A stretch of 15,837 bases of DNA from an uncultured Collinsella sp. (GCA_902493895.1 CABUQW010000040.1:1-15837); one strand, 5' to 3'. Counted from the stretch's first letter, positions 6,639-13,121 are shown. Translations and numbers: made by a program. The notes: generated from the letters alone by a model not told the origin.

Positions 6639-7385
6639 ATGGAAAAGCTGGGAGTTATCGGCGGCATGGGCGCCGAGGCCACGTCGTATTACTACGACCA
6701 GGTGGTGCGTCATACGGCTGCTGCCTGTGATCAAGAACATATCGACATGGTGGTGCTCTCCAAGTCGACCATGCCCGACCGCACGCTGGCCATTAAGACC
6801 GGCGAGCATGCCAAGCTGCTGGCGACCATGAAAGAGTGTGCCCAGGCACTCGAGTCGCTGGGCTGTGCGCACATTGCCATTCCCTGCAACACGTCACACT
6901 ACTTCTACGACCAGATCCAGTCGTTTACGAAGGTGCCGATTATCCACATGCCGCGTGAGTCGGTGCGCTATGCTCTGGCCGGTGCGGTGATGGGGGAGTG
7001 CGAGTTCGACCCCAACTTGAGTATGCCGGCCGAGCCGGTGCACAAGATTGGCATTATGGGAACCGACGGAACCGTGGGCGCGGGCGTCTACGGCCGCGAA
7101 TGCGAGGCTGCGGGTGTTGAGGTCGTCTATCCCAGCGAGAAACGTCAGAACGATGTGATGTCGCTTATCTACGATGATGTGAAGGCCGGACGTGAGCCCG
7201 ATATGGATAAGTTCGACCGCGTGATGTGGGAGTTCGCCCGTAGCGGCTGCGACCGCGTCATTCTGGCCTGCACCGAGCTATCGGTGCTGCAGAAGTACCG
7301 AGAGATGCCCGAGATCACCCTCGACGCCATGGATGTCCTGGTGCGCGAATCCATCATCCGCAGCGGCGCTCCCTACCGCCTCTAG
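6639..7385 (+). CDS. Aspartate/glutamate racemase family protein
   Basis: This 248-residue enzyme belongs to the PLP-independent Asp/Glu racemase family. The N-terminal GVIGGMGAEATSYYYDQV and the two cysteine motifs AIPCNTSH (C83) and ILACTEL (C211) are the classic pair of catalytic acid/base cysteines. Racemisation of L-Asp to D-Asp is the expected reaction (related family members act on Glu or other substrates). ATG 6639 is chosen because AAGGAGG lies five bases upstream; the longer frame from 6555 runs through the hairpin and promoter. The preceding gene is a D-aspartate-ligase-like ATP-grasp enzyme, so the two probably supply and attach D-Asp for a peptidoglycan cross-bridge. That role is inferred from the pairing, and substrate specificity cannot be read from the sequence. 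Confidence 0.88.
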   Translation: MEKLGVIGGMGAEATSYYYDQVVRHTAAACDQEHIDMVVLSKSTMPDRTLAIKTGEHAKLLATMKECAQALESLGCAHIAIPCNTSHYFYDQIQSFTKVPIIHMPRESVRYALAGAVMGECEFDPNLSMPAEPVHKIGIMGTDGTVGAGVYGRECEAAGVEVVYPSEKRQNDVMSLIYDDVKAGREPDMDKFDRVMWEFARSGCDRVILACTELSVLQKYREMPEITLDAMDVLVRESIIRSGAPYRL

Positions 7386-7396
7386 CTTCCGACCCG

Positions 7397-7444
7397 CCAA
7401 AAAGGGACAGGTTAATTTTGGTAGGTTTTATCTGATGAAACAGT
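7397..7444. repeat. Possible intergenic repeat fragment
   Basis: Between the racemase stop and the terminator lies an AT-rich stretch (gccaaaaagggacaggttaa onward) unlike its GC-rich surroundings, with a ccaaaa/ttttgg inverted pair at 7397-7402 and 7416-7421. Its composition and position suggest a mobile or repetitive intergenic element. No second copy exists in the window to prove it. Confidence 0.25.
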
Positions 7445-7482
7445 AAAGGCCTCGACTCGTTTGGTGCGAGTCGAGGCCTTTT
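7445..7482. terminator. Strong bidirectional terminator
   Basis: A perfect 15-bp stem pairs 7445-7459 (aaaggcctcgactcg) with 7467-7481, with a 7-base loop and a T run on the plus strand. It lies between the convergent racemase and EcfT genes and can serve both. Confidence 0.88.
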
Positions 7483-7510
7483 GCGTTGGGCGGTTGATGT
7501 CGGTGGTGAA

Positions 7511-8257
7511 CTAGAACAGGAAGCCGATGGCGATGAGGGCGATGCTGACGATGAGCACGGCGATGTCCAGGCCCTTGACGGGATAGCGCTTGTACGAGCT
7601 GGCGCGCGTGCGCAGGTAGAAGCCGCGCTGCTCGGCGGCAAGCGCGGTGGCGTCGGTCTTGCCCACGCTCGAGATAAGCAGTGGCACGCATAGCGGCAGC
7701 ATGAGTTTGAGCTTTTTGATGGGGTTTTTGGTGTCGTACTCGACGCCGCGTGCGGTCTGCGCCTCCATGATGGCGTTCATCTCCTGACCAAACACCGGTA
7801 CAAAGCGCAGCGCCGTGGTAAAGGTGAAGGCATAGCGATACGGCACGTGCAGCACCTCGACGCAGGCGTTGGCAAGGTCGTTGAGCTTGGTCACCATGAG
7901 CATGAGGATGAGTGGTAACGCCACGCCCAGCAGGCGCAGGCAGGCCTTCGATCCTGTGATGAGGCCCGTGTCGGTGATAAAGCCCCACACCACGTTGCCA
8001 TCGCGCATAAAGGCCAGCTGGAGCACCAGCATGATAAGCGCGAGCGGAATCAGCAACTTGAGCAGCGAGAACAGACGGTCGACGACGCCGGCATAAGCTC
8101 CCAGTGCGAGCGTGAGCGCCAGAAAGCCCAGCAGCGCCACGTAGGTGTCGGACAAAAAGATGCCGATGATGATGGCGGCGGCGAGGCCCAGTTTGACGAC
8201 GGGATTCAGGCGATGCAGCAGCGTATCGCCCGGCATGTAGTCGATGACGTTAACCAC
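7511..8257 (-). CDS. ecfT: ECF transporter T component (EcfT)
   Basis: This is the membrane scaffold protein of an energy-coupling factor transporter, about 248 residues. It opens with the typical PGDTLLHRLNPVVKL and has several hydrophobic helices (IIIGIFL, LLGFLALTLALGAY, LLIPLALIMLVLQLAF, LLGVALPLILMLMV and a C-terminal ALIAIGFLF). The cytoplasmic coupling helices carry the two conserved Ala-Arg-Gly-type motifs, AQTARG and AAEQRG, which dock to the ATPases. GTG 8257 is chosen because it overlaps the ATPase gene end by eight bases, with AAGGAG ten bases before it, giving translational coupling. The ATG at 8290 would overlap further, with no better support; ATG 8236 would remove conserved N-terminal residues. 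It is the last gene of the ECF operon. Confidence 0.88.
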   Translation of the reverse strand: MVNVIDYMPGDTLLHRLNPVVKLGLAAAIIIGIFLSDTYVALLGFLALTLALGAYAGVVDRLFSLLKLLIPLALIMLVLQLAFMRDGNVVWGFITDTGLITGSKACLRLLGVALPLILMLMVTKLNDLANACVEVLHVPYRYAFTFTTALRFVPVFGQEMNAIMEAQTARGVEYDTKNPIKKLKLMLPLCVPLLISSVGKTDATALAAEQRGFYLRTRASSYKRYPVKGLDIAVLIVSIALIAIGFLF

Positions 8258-10001
8258 GGTGGACCATCTCCTTGGTAATTCGAACGACATCGGTGACCTC
8301 GCTCACCTGCGCAAAAACGGGCGAGACGGAAGATGCCAGACGGCGCGAGAGTTCAATAACCTGGGGAGGCTCCACGTAGGCACGCCGCATGAGATCGATG
8401 TTCGAGAATAGCTCGTGCGTGCGGCCGCGGTCGAGGATGCGACCGTCGGCCATTACCACAATGCGCTCGGCAAAATCCGAGACGACTTCCATATCGTGGC
8501 AGACCATGATAACGGCGCAACCGCGCTCGGCCATGGTGCGCACTGTTTCCATGACGGTCATGCACTCGCGGTAATCAAGGCCGCTCGTGGGCTCGTCGAG
8601 CACGACGATCTTGGGCTCAACCACTACGACGGAGGCAAGCGCCACCATTTGTCGCTGGCCGCGCGAAAGCGAGAACGGTGCCTCGTCGGCGGGCAGACCA
8701 AAGCGGTCGATGACCAGCTGGGCGCGACGCAGAGCCTCGGCGCGGTCCATGCCGCCCAGTTCCAAGCCAAAGGCGACCTCGTCGAGCACGGTGTCCTTGC
8801 AGATCTGGCGGTCGGGGTTTTGGAAGAGGGTTGCGACTTCGCGGGCGATGCGGCTCGTGGGAACGGCTGCGGTATCCAGTCCCGTGACGCGCACGCTGCC
8901 CGAGGCGGGCTTAAGCAGGCCTGTGAGCAGCTTGGTGAGCGTGGTCTTGCCGGCACCGTTCTGGCCGACGATGCCCACGAGCTCGCCAGGATAGAGCGTC
9001 AGGCTAAGGTCGTGTACGGCGGCGCCGCCATTGGGATAGGCAAACTCAACATGGTCGAAGGTGAGTACGGGTTCGGCGTCCTTGGCATGAGGGCGCAATG
9101 ACGGTGCATGCGGGGAACCGGCGGGCGCCTGGGCTTCGATGACCGCGTGTGCGGGGTCGACGATGCCCGAAATCAGGCGTTCGGCCTCATCGACATCCAA
9201 GCAAGGGGTACCGCTTACCAGGCCATCGGTTTCGAGGCTATTGAAGATACGCGTGACGCGAGGGCAGTCGACGCCGATGGCACGGAGCTCGTCGGTATGC
9301 GCGAAGACCTCGTGTGGCTCGCCCTGCAGCGCGATTTCGCCATGGTTGAGCACGAACACGCAGTTGCAGTACTCCGAGAGCAGGGCGACCTTTTGCTCAA
9401 CGACGACGATGGTGATTCCAAGTGCGCGGTTTGCCTCACGCAGCGTCTCGAAGACCAACGTGGAGCTAGCGGGGTCGAGTGCCGCGGTGGGCTCGTCGAG
9501 AACCAAGACGCGCGGACGCATGGCGAGGATGGCGGCGATGGCTACCTTTTGCTTCTGTCCGCCCGAGAGGGTGGCGATCTCGCGGTCGCGCAGGTCGCTG
9601 ATGCCGACGGTCTCGAGCGTTTCACTCACGCGCTGCTCGATCTGGTCGTGGGGAACGCCAAAGTTCTCGAGGCCAAAGAGCATCTCGTCCTCGACGACCG
9701 AAGCGACCATCTGCGTGTCGATGTCCTGCAACACGCTGCCGACGATCTGCGACACATCGGTGAGCGAAACTTCACAGGTGTCGTGGTCGTCAACCATGAC
9801 GGACCCAAAGAACGTGCCGGTGTAGTGGTGGGGCACGGCACCCGACAGACAGGCGGCAAGCGTGGACTTACCGGCGCCCGAGGGCCCGATGATGCCGATG
9901 AAATCTCCCTTGTTCACGCTGAGCGAGATGTGGCTGAGCGCCTGCTCGGTCTGCGTGCCATAGGAGAACGAGACATCGTCGACGTTGATGATCGTTTCCA
10001 T
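8250..10001 (-). CDS. Fused double ATPase of an ECF transporter (EcfA-EcfA' in one chain)
   Basis: This 583-residue protein carries two ABC ATPase domains in tandem and powers the ECF transporter. Domain 1: Walker A GPSGAGKST (39-47), signature LSGGQ (145-149), Walker B LVLDEPT with catalytic E170. Domain 2: Walker A GQNGAGKTT (346-354), Q-loop FQNPDRQ, signature LSRGQ (445-449), Walker B with E470, switch His H502 in MVCHD. A linker of about 75 residues joins them. In domain 1 the switch histidine appears replaced by Gln (VVVEQK, Q203), and its Q-loop region reads VLQDIDTQ. Since each ATP site combines Walker A/B of one domain with the signature of the other, one site has both Q203 and the altered LSRGQ, and the other is intact. 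ATG 10001 has AAAGG five bases upstream. Confidence 0.9.
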   Translation of the reverse strand: METIINVDDVSFSYGTQTEQALSHISLSVNKGDFIGIIGPSGAGKSTLAACLSGAVPHHYTGTFFGSVMVDDHDTCEVSLTDVSQIVGSVLQDIDTQMVASVVEDEMLFGLENFGVPHDQIEQRVSETLETVGISDLRDREIATLSGGQKQKVAIAAILAMRPRVLVLDEPTAALDPASSTLVFETLREANRALGITIVVVEQKVALLSEYCNCVFVLNHGEIALQGEPHEVFAHTDELRAIGVDCPRVTRIFNSLETDGLVSGTPCLDVDEAERLISGIVDPAHAVIEAQAPAGSPHAPSLRPHAKDAEPVLTFDHVEFAYPNGGAAVHDLSLTLYPGELVGIVGQNGAGKTTLTKLLTGLLKPASGSVRVTGLDTAAVPTSRIAREVATLFQNPDRQICKDTVLDEVAFGLELGGMDRAEALRRAQLVIDRFGLPADEAPFSLSRGQRQMVALASVVVVEPKIVVLDEPTSGLDYRECMTVMETVRTMAERGCAVIMVCHDMEVVSDFAERIVVMADGRILDRGRTHELFSNIDLMRRAYVEPPQVIELSRRLASSVSPVFAQVSEVTDVVRITKEMVHRG

Positions 10002-10022
10002 GGATACCTTTCATAGTCATTG

Positions 10023-10083
10023 GGGACGTTCTTAAATGACCAGTCGTTTAAGAACGTCCCAAAAAAGCTCGTTGTTTGGGACG
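10023..10083. repeat. Overlapping, mutually exclusive hairpins inside the ECF operon
   Basis: A perfect 14-bp stem pairs 10023-10036 (gggacgttcttaaa) with 10047-10060, loop 10 bases. Its right arm shares bases with a second 9-bp stem pairing 10055-10063 with 10075-10083, so only one can form at a time. The stems sit 20-80 bp upstream of the double-ATPase start. They could be an attenuation or mRNA-processing element, or a REP-like intergenic repeat. Neither stem has a clear T tract on the minus strand. Confidence 0.55.
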
Positions 10084-10108
10084 GTCTTTGGTGGTGAAGC
10101 ACGGAGAC

Positions 10109-10207
10109 GGCTTTACGAGGGGCCCCAGGTTGGCGCGAAAGAGGAGTGAAGCGTGCTTGGGTACGCGAGCGACGAATGAACGCCAAGATGGGGTGGCTCG
10201 TAAAGCC
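10109..10207. repeat. Intergenic repeat copy 1, flanked by 11-bp inverted repeats
   Basis: The core 10127-10187, read on the minus strand, matches the plus-strand sequence 15747-15807 over about 59 bases with roughly 85% identity by eye, including the shared tract cgcgtacccaa and actcctcttt/ccctcctcttt. It is bounded by a perfect 11-bp inverted repeat (ggctttacgag 10109-10119 with ctcgtaaagcc 10197-10207). It lies between the S-component gene and the ATPase gene. No open reading frame explains the conservation. Confidence 0.6.
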
Positions 10208-10214
10208 GAGCGGG

Positions 10215-10787
10215 TTAGTTGAGCCTAAGGGCCTTCTGGATGGGCAGGTAGAGGGCGCCGACCAGAATGGCGTTAAAGACGGCGGTCATGGCGACGACGG
10301 GCAGCATGGCGGCGGCGAGCTCGCCTACCACGCCGAGCATGGCCATCTTGATGACCATGAAGATGACGCCGGAGACAAAGGTGGTCAGGAAGGTTGCGAC
10401 AATAGCGATGACGGGCTTGACCTGACCGTTCTTGCCGGCGGCGTTGACGATGCCGGCCATGAGCATGGCGGCGATGCCCTCGGCGGCAAAATCGACGAAC
10501 GGCGAAGTGGTGGTGATCTGGATCACGGCAGCCGAGATGAGGCCAATAACGAGCGCCTGGCCGATGTTGGGACGAACGACCAGGATGGTGAGGCAGAAGG
10601 CCGAGATGATGAACTCGGGGCTGATCATGCCGCCCGAGATGCCCGAGATTGCCTTGCCGACGGTGAAGTTGAGGATGAAGCCGGCAGCGAGCAGGATGGC
10701 GAGCAGGACGAGGGCACGGACGTCGAGTTTGCCGCGGTCGGCGGTCTGGACGGTGCGGGGCTGGGCGGCGGTGGTGTTCTGAGACAT
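10215..10787 (-). CDS. ECF transporter S component, likely tryptophan-specific
   Basis: This 190-residue hydrophobic protein has about six membrane segments (ALVLLAILLAAGFILNF, EFIISAFCLTILVV, ALVIGLISAAVIQITTT, the AAEGIAAMLMAGIV region, IAIVATFLTTFVSGVIFMVI, MLPVVAMTAVFNAILVGAL), the size and layout of ECF substrate-binding subunits. The order of motifs (GGMISPEFIISAFCLTILVV, then a Q-x-LVIGLISA, then TTTSPF) loosely recalls the TrpP-type tryptophan transporters. The start is ATG 10787 with AAAGGA eight bases upstream; TTG 10817 has no support. It is followed by the double ATPase and EcfT genes, and it is preceded by a leader peptide with three adjacent Trp codons and a terminator. Substrate assignment (tryptophan or a close relative) rests mainly on that leader and is inferred. 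Confidence 0.8.
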   Translation of the reverse strand: MSQNTTAAQPRTVQTADRGKLDVRALVLLAILLAAGFILNFTVGKAISGISGGMISPEFIISAFCLTILVVRPNIGQALVIGLISAAVIQITTTSPFVDFAAEGIAAMLMAGIVNAAGKNGQVKPVIAIVATFLTTFVSGVIFMVIKMAMLGVVGELAAAMLPVVAMTAVFNAILVGALYLPIQKALRLN

Positions 10788-10832
10788 GGTGAAAATCCTT
10801 TCGGAATGGGAGTGCAAGAGAAAAGCGGAGGC

Positions 10833-10962
10833 GCGTGATGCGAATGCGATCGGGCTCGAGATAGAAAAAGGCCCCCGGTCGAAACCGGAGGCCTTTCAAT
10901 CACCTAGAGCGTAAAAACAGGCGTGAGGGACTCACTGTCGACCGATCGTATTCGCATCACGC
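10833..10962 (-). repeat. Long-range 21-nt inverted repeat spanning the attenuator
   Basis: Bases 10833-10853 are the reverse complement of 10942-10962 at 20 of 21 positions. On the minus strand the 5' arm covers leader codons 13-20 (last Trp to Gly) and the 3' arm lies between the terminator and the S-component start. Pairing would enclose the whole attenuator in read-through RNA only. Confidence 0.75.
10862..10896 (-). terminator. Intrinsic terminator of the Trp attenuator
   Basis: On the minus strand a 13-bp stem (10896-10884 with 10879-10867, one G-U) closes a TTCG loop and is followed by a run of T (tttttct). It lies between the leader peptide stop codon and the S-component gene, with no other gene to terminate. 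The loop and right arm can alternatively pair with 10938-10945 (8 bp), which would prevent the terminator from forming. Confidence 0.88.
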
Positions 10963-10963
10963 C
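10920..10963 (-). promoter_or_regulatory. Attenuator pause stem (1:2) and antiterminator arm
   Basis: On the minus strand GGCGTGA (10963-10957, overlapping the last Trp codon) can pair with TCACGCC (10926-10920), a stem a ribosome stalled on the Trp codons would disrupt. TCGGTCGA (10945-10938), just before the leader stop, can pair with TCGACCGG (10882-10875) in the terminator loop and right arm. A ribosome reaching the stop would cover this arm, leaving the terminator free. Confidence 0.6.
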
Positions 10964-11000
10964 ACCACCAGTTGTTAAGAGACTTCATCGTGTTCTTCAT
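10932..11000 (-). CDS. trpL: Tryptophan leader peptide (three consecutive Trp codons)
   Basis: A 22-codon frame reads MKNTMKSLNNWWWR and continues to a TGA at 10934-10932. Three tandem TGG codons occupy 10970-10962. AAAGGAG (11015-11009) lies eight bases before the ATG, an excellent ribosome binding site for such a short frame. Downstream come a stem overlapping the Trp codons, a candidate antiterminator arm and a U-tailed terminator, then the ECF S-component gene. This is the standard plan of a tryptophan attenuator: low charged tRNA-Trp stalls the ribosome at the Trp codons and allows read-through, while ample tRNA-Trp lets it reach the stop and causes termination. The role as a leader peptide is inferred from this architecture. 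Symbol used by analogy with trp operon leaders; this peptide is unrelated by sequence to the enterobacterial one. Confidence 0.88.
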   Translation of the reverse strand: MKNTMKSLNNWWWRDANTIGRQ

Positions 11001-11058
11001 GTCGGTGGCTCCTTTCGTGATGCCATGGCGCGGTCGCACCTAGTTGCTGTTGCGCTGC

Positions 11059-11064
11059 ACTATA
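11059..11064 (-). promoter_or_regulatory. -10 box of the tryptophan-transporter operon
   Basis: The minus strand reads TATAGT (11064-11059), predicting a transcript start near 11052, about 50 bases ahead of the leader ATG. It sits at the centre of an imperfect dyad (gctg..ctatag..cagc, 14 of 18 positions symmetric, about 11054-11071). No clear -35 is visible. Confidence 0.5.
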
Positions 11065-11085
11065 GCACAGCAAAGTGTGTGCGGG

Positions 11086-11124
11086 GAAATCTTTTTTGAA
11101 AAGATTTCAGGCGGGTTTCCCGCC
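11086..11124 (-). terminator. Tandem hairpins ending the C69 peptidase transcript
   Basis: Read on the minus strand, a 6-bp GC stem (11124-11119 with 11115-11110) with an AAA loop is followed by a second 10-bp AT-rich stem (gaaatctttt/aaaagatttc, 11108-11099 with 11095-11086). The T-rich arm gives a U tract. It lies just upstream of the next promoter. Confidence 0.55.
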
Positions 11125-11138
11125 GGTCAAAAGAGTGG

Positions 11139-11182
11139 GCTGAGCGGGCGAGAGGCTGCCATTGCTGCCTTGCCCGCTCAGC
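11139..11182 (-). terminator. Stem-loop just after the C69 peptidase stop
   Basis: A perfect 11-bp inverted repeat (gctgagcgggc 11139-11149 with gcccgctcagc 11172-11182) begins eight bases beyond the stop codon and is followed on the minus strand by a short cttttg. It may be the first part of a two-step terminator or protect the mRNA end. Confidence 0.5.
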
Positions 11183-11189
11183 TAAGACG

Positions 11190-13121
11190 TTACTCCTTAT
11201 TGCGACGGTAGAGGAAGTAACCGCCCGCGGAGATGACGGCAACGCCAGCGATGGCGAATGCGGCCACCATGCGGCCATCAAAACGATCGCCAGTGGTGGG
11301 CAGGCCGCCCTTGGTGTTCGTCTTGTTAGTGGTTACCGTGGTCGTGGTGTCGGACTTGCCAGGCTTCTCAGGCTTGGCGGCCGGCTGCTCGGGCTTAGCG
11401 GGCTGCTCGGGAGTGCCAGGCTGCTCAGGAGTGCCGGGCTGATCCGGGGTGACCGGATCGGTGGCAAGAGCATCCTTGGCGTAGGTGATGGACACCTTGA
11501 GGCCGTTGGTCTCGGTGTTCAGGTCGCTTGGGGTAAAGGGCTGGTCGAAGTTTTCGGCCTTCTGATAGGCGCGCATCTCCTGGAGCAGTGCCTTGCACTT
11601 CTTGTAGGTGTTCTCGGTAGCAGCCTTGCCGGCCTTGTTGGCCAGGGCAGTGCGGCCCTCGGTGGTCGTCTCGGCCAGCATGGCGGCGTCAACTTCCTTG
11701 TTCTGCTCGATAAGCTCGTTCTGGAGCGCATCGAGGTAGGCACGGACGCTGACACCAAGGGTGTCAGGGTTCTCGAAGCAGAGCGAGCTGATGTCCATGA
11801 GGACGTAGTTGATTGAGTTCTCGGGCTCCTCGTTGTACACGACGTCAGTCTGGTTGCAGTGATCGAAGGAGACGGTCTGATCGCTGAAGTACGGGCTGAC
11901 CTCAGTTATCAGAGCGGAGTACAACGGGATGGCGACGGAGTACGCGGCGCGGGAGAGCATTTCCCACTGGATGGTAGCGACTTCGGGGTCATACCCGCGA
12001 CGAATCTGGAAGAGGTTGATCTCGGTGTTGCGCTCGCTGCCGATGCAATAAACACCATCAGTGTTCGCGTTGAGGCCAGGGACGTTCTCGCCGCGGTTGC
12101 CAAAGGCACGAATCAGCTCAAAGGTGCTCCAGCCAGACTTGCCAGGCCTGAAGAACAGGGGCTGGATTTCGCTGACCATGGCTCCCTTTTGGTCAGGTTT
12201 TCCATCCTTCTTTACTGTGATAATGTCGTAATCTGTGCCTTCGGTCAGCTGACTACCAAAATAATCGCGGCCTTGCACATAGCGGGACCACTGGTTTACG
12301 CCGGAATCGGCGAGGCTCTCGCCATACGTTTGGGCGACATCGAATTTGCCGTCAGCGGAGTATTTGGCGAAGCCCTTCTCCACGGGCATGGACTCGATGC
12401 CCTCGGAGTGTAGGCAGTTCTCGGGGTCATCAAGGTCGACATCGTAGTTGAGGCTCCCGATATTAGGGTTGAGCGACGCGACGTCGTCAGCGAGCTTCAT
12501 GGCGATCCACTGATGGGCGGAAAGTGTGGCGAACAGCCAGGTCTCGTTGTTGTCGGCGATGATGATCTGGTCGTTGGTGCAGACGCCTTGATCATCGATC
12601 AGTCTGCCGAGAAGCTCGACGCCCTCGCGGGCCGTGGCGCTCTCGCCCAGGATGATGCTGCCGTAACTGTACTCGCCCAGACCCACTTTCTCATCGATGT
12701 GGTCTGCTGCATCGGCCTCCTCGTTATAGGAAGTGCTTAGCGTGGCAGAGCAGGAGACGCCCTTCTCGTTGATTCCGGCTTCGGAATAGGCGTCGGTGCG
12801 ACCCATCCAGTTGGAGGGGTGGTCGCGTACATAGCTGTAACGATAGGTAGGCTTGTTCGAAGTGTATTCAAAAGCAGATTCAATAGAGCTGTACTTAAAG
12901 CCAGGTTCGCGGGCAGGTTCGATGCCGTAGTGCTTAAGATAGCGCTTGCCAAAGTCCTCGGCGCGGCCGTAGTACGTATTGCCGTCGGCCGTATAGTTTT
13001 TGCCCATGTACATCTGCGTGCAGGCGAGCGCAGATGTCGGCATGGACATGATGGTTGCAGCTCCAAAGGCGAGGCCTATGCCTAGCTTCTTGAGCGCGTT
13101 GACGGGGTGAGTTTTCCTCAT
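11190..13121 (-). CDS. Secreted C69-family dipeptidase with LPXTG wall anchor
   Basis: This 643-residue protein is an N-terminal-nucleophile peptidase of family C69 (PepD type), secreted and fixed to the cell wall. A signal peptide of about 33 residues ends in SALA, directly followed by C34 in the family motif CTQMYMGKNYTADGNTYYGR; cleavage there exposes the catalytic cysteine as the N-terminus. NDQIIIADNNETWLFATLS and later IGSERNTEINLFQIRRGY also fit the family. After about 550 residues come a proline repeat region (about 558-588, units like PEQPGT), a Thr-rich spacer, the sortase motif LPTTG (607-611), a hydrophobic segment and RRNKE. ATG 13121 is chosen because GGGAGG lies just before it and a clean signal peptide follows; GTG 13226 adds an unlikely extension. 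Likely role: extracellular dipeptide hydrolysis for amino acid supply; substrate unknown. Confidence 0.9.
   Translation of the reverse strand: MRKTHPVNALKKLGIGLAFGAATIMSMPTSALACTQMYMGKNYTADGNTYYGRAEDFGKRYLKHYGIEPAREPGFKYSSIESAFEYTSNKPTYRYSYVRDHPSNWMGRTDAYSEAGINEKGVSCSATLSTSYNEEADAADHIDEKVGLGEYSYGSIILGESATAREGVELLGRLIDDQGVCTNDQIIIADNNETWLFATLSAHQWIAMKLADDVASLNPNIGSLNYDVDLDDPENCLHSEGIESMPVEKGFAKYSADGKFDVAQTYGESLADSGVNQWSRYVQGRDYFGSQLTEGTDYDIITVKKDGKPDQKGAMVSEIQPLFFRPGKSGWSTFELIRAFGNRGENVPGLNANTDGVYCIGSERNTEINLFQIRRGYDPEVATIQWEMLSRAAYSVAIPLYSALITEVSPYFSDQTVSFDHCNQTDVVYNEEPENSINYVLMDISSLCFENPDTLGVSVRAYLDALQNELIEQNKEVDAAMLAETTTEGRTALANKAGKAATENTYKKCKALLQEMRAYQKAENFDQPFTPSDLNTETNGLKVSITYAKDALATDPVTPDQPGTPEQPGTPEQPAKPEQPAAKPEKPGKSDTTTTVTTNKTNTKGGLPTTGDRFDGRMVAAFAIAGVAVISAGGYFLYRRNKE

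Noticed and set aside
7428..7988. 186-codon minus-strand frame rich in His, Arg and Ala inside ecfT
   Set aside because: Out-of-frame shadow of EcfT; no ribosome binding site and it runs through the terminator stem.
9108..10016. 302-codon plus-strand frame opposite the double ATPase
   Set aside because: Antisense shadow caused by GC-rich codons; the opposite strand has intact ABC motifs.
10146..10838. 230-codon Gly/Asp-rich plus-strand frame over the S component
   Set aside because: Low-complexity composition typical of the antisense of a hydrophobic gene; the real membrane protein is on the minus strand.
10862..11015. T-box riboswitch instead of a leader peptide
   Set aside because: No T-box consensus or specifier-loop architecture is visible, whereas a complete translatable frame with three Trp codons and a good ribosome binding site is present.
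11392..11450. Tandem repeats coding PEQPGT units as a CRISPR-like or mobile repeat
   Set aside because: The repeats are in frame and encode the proline-rich wall-spanning linker of the LPXTG protein.
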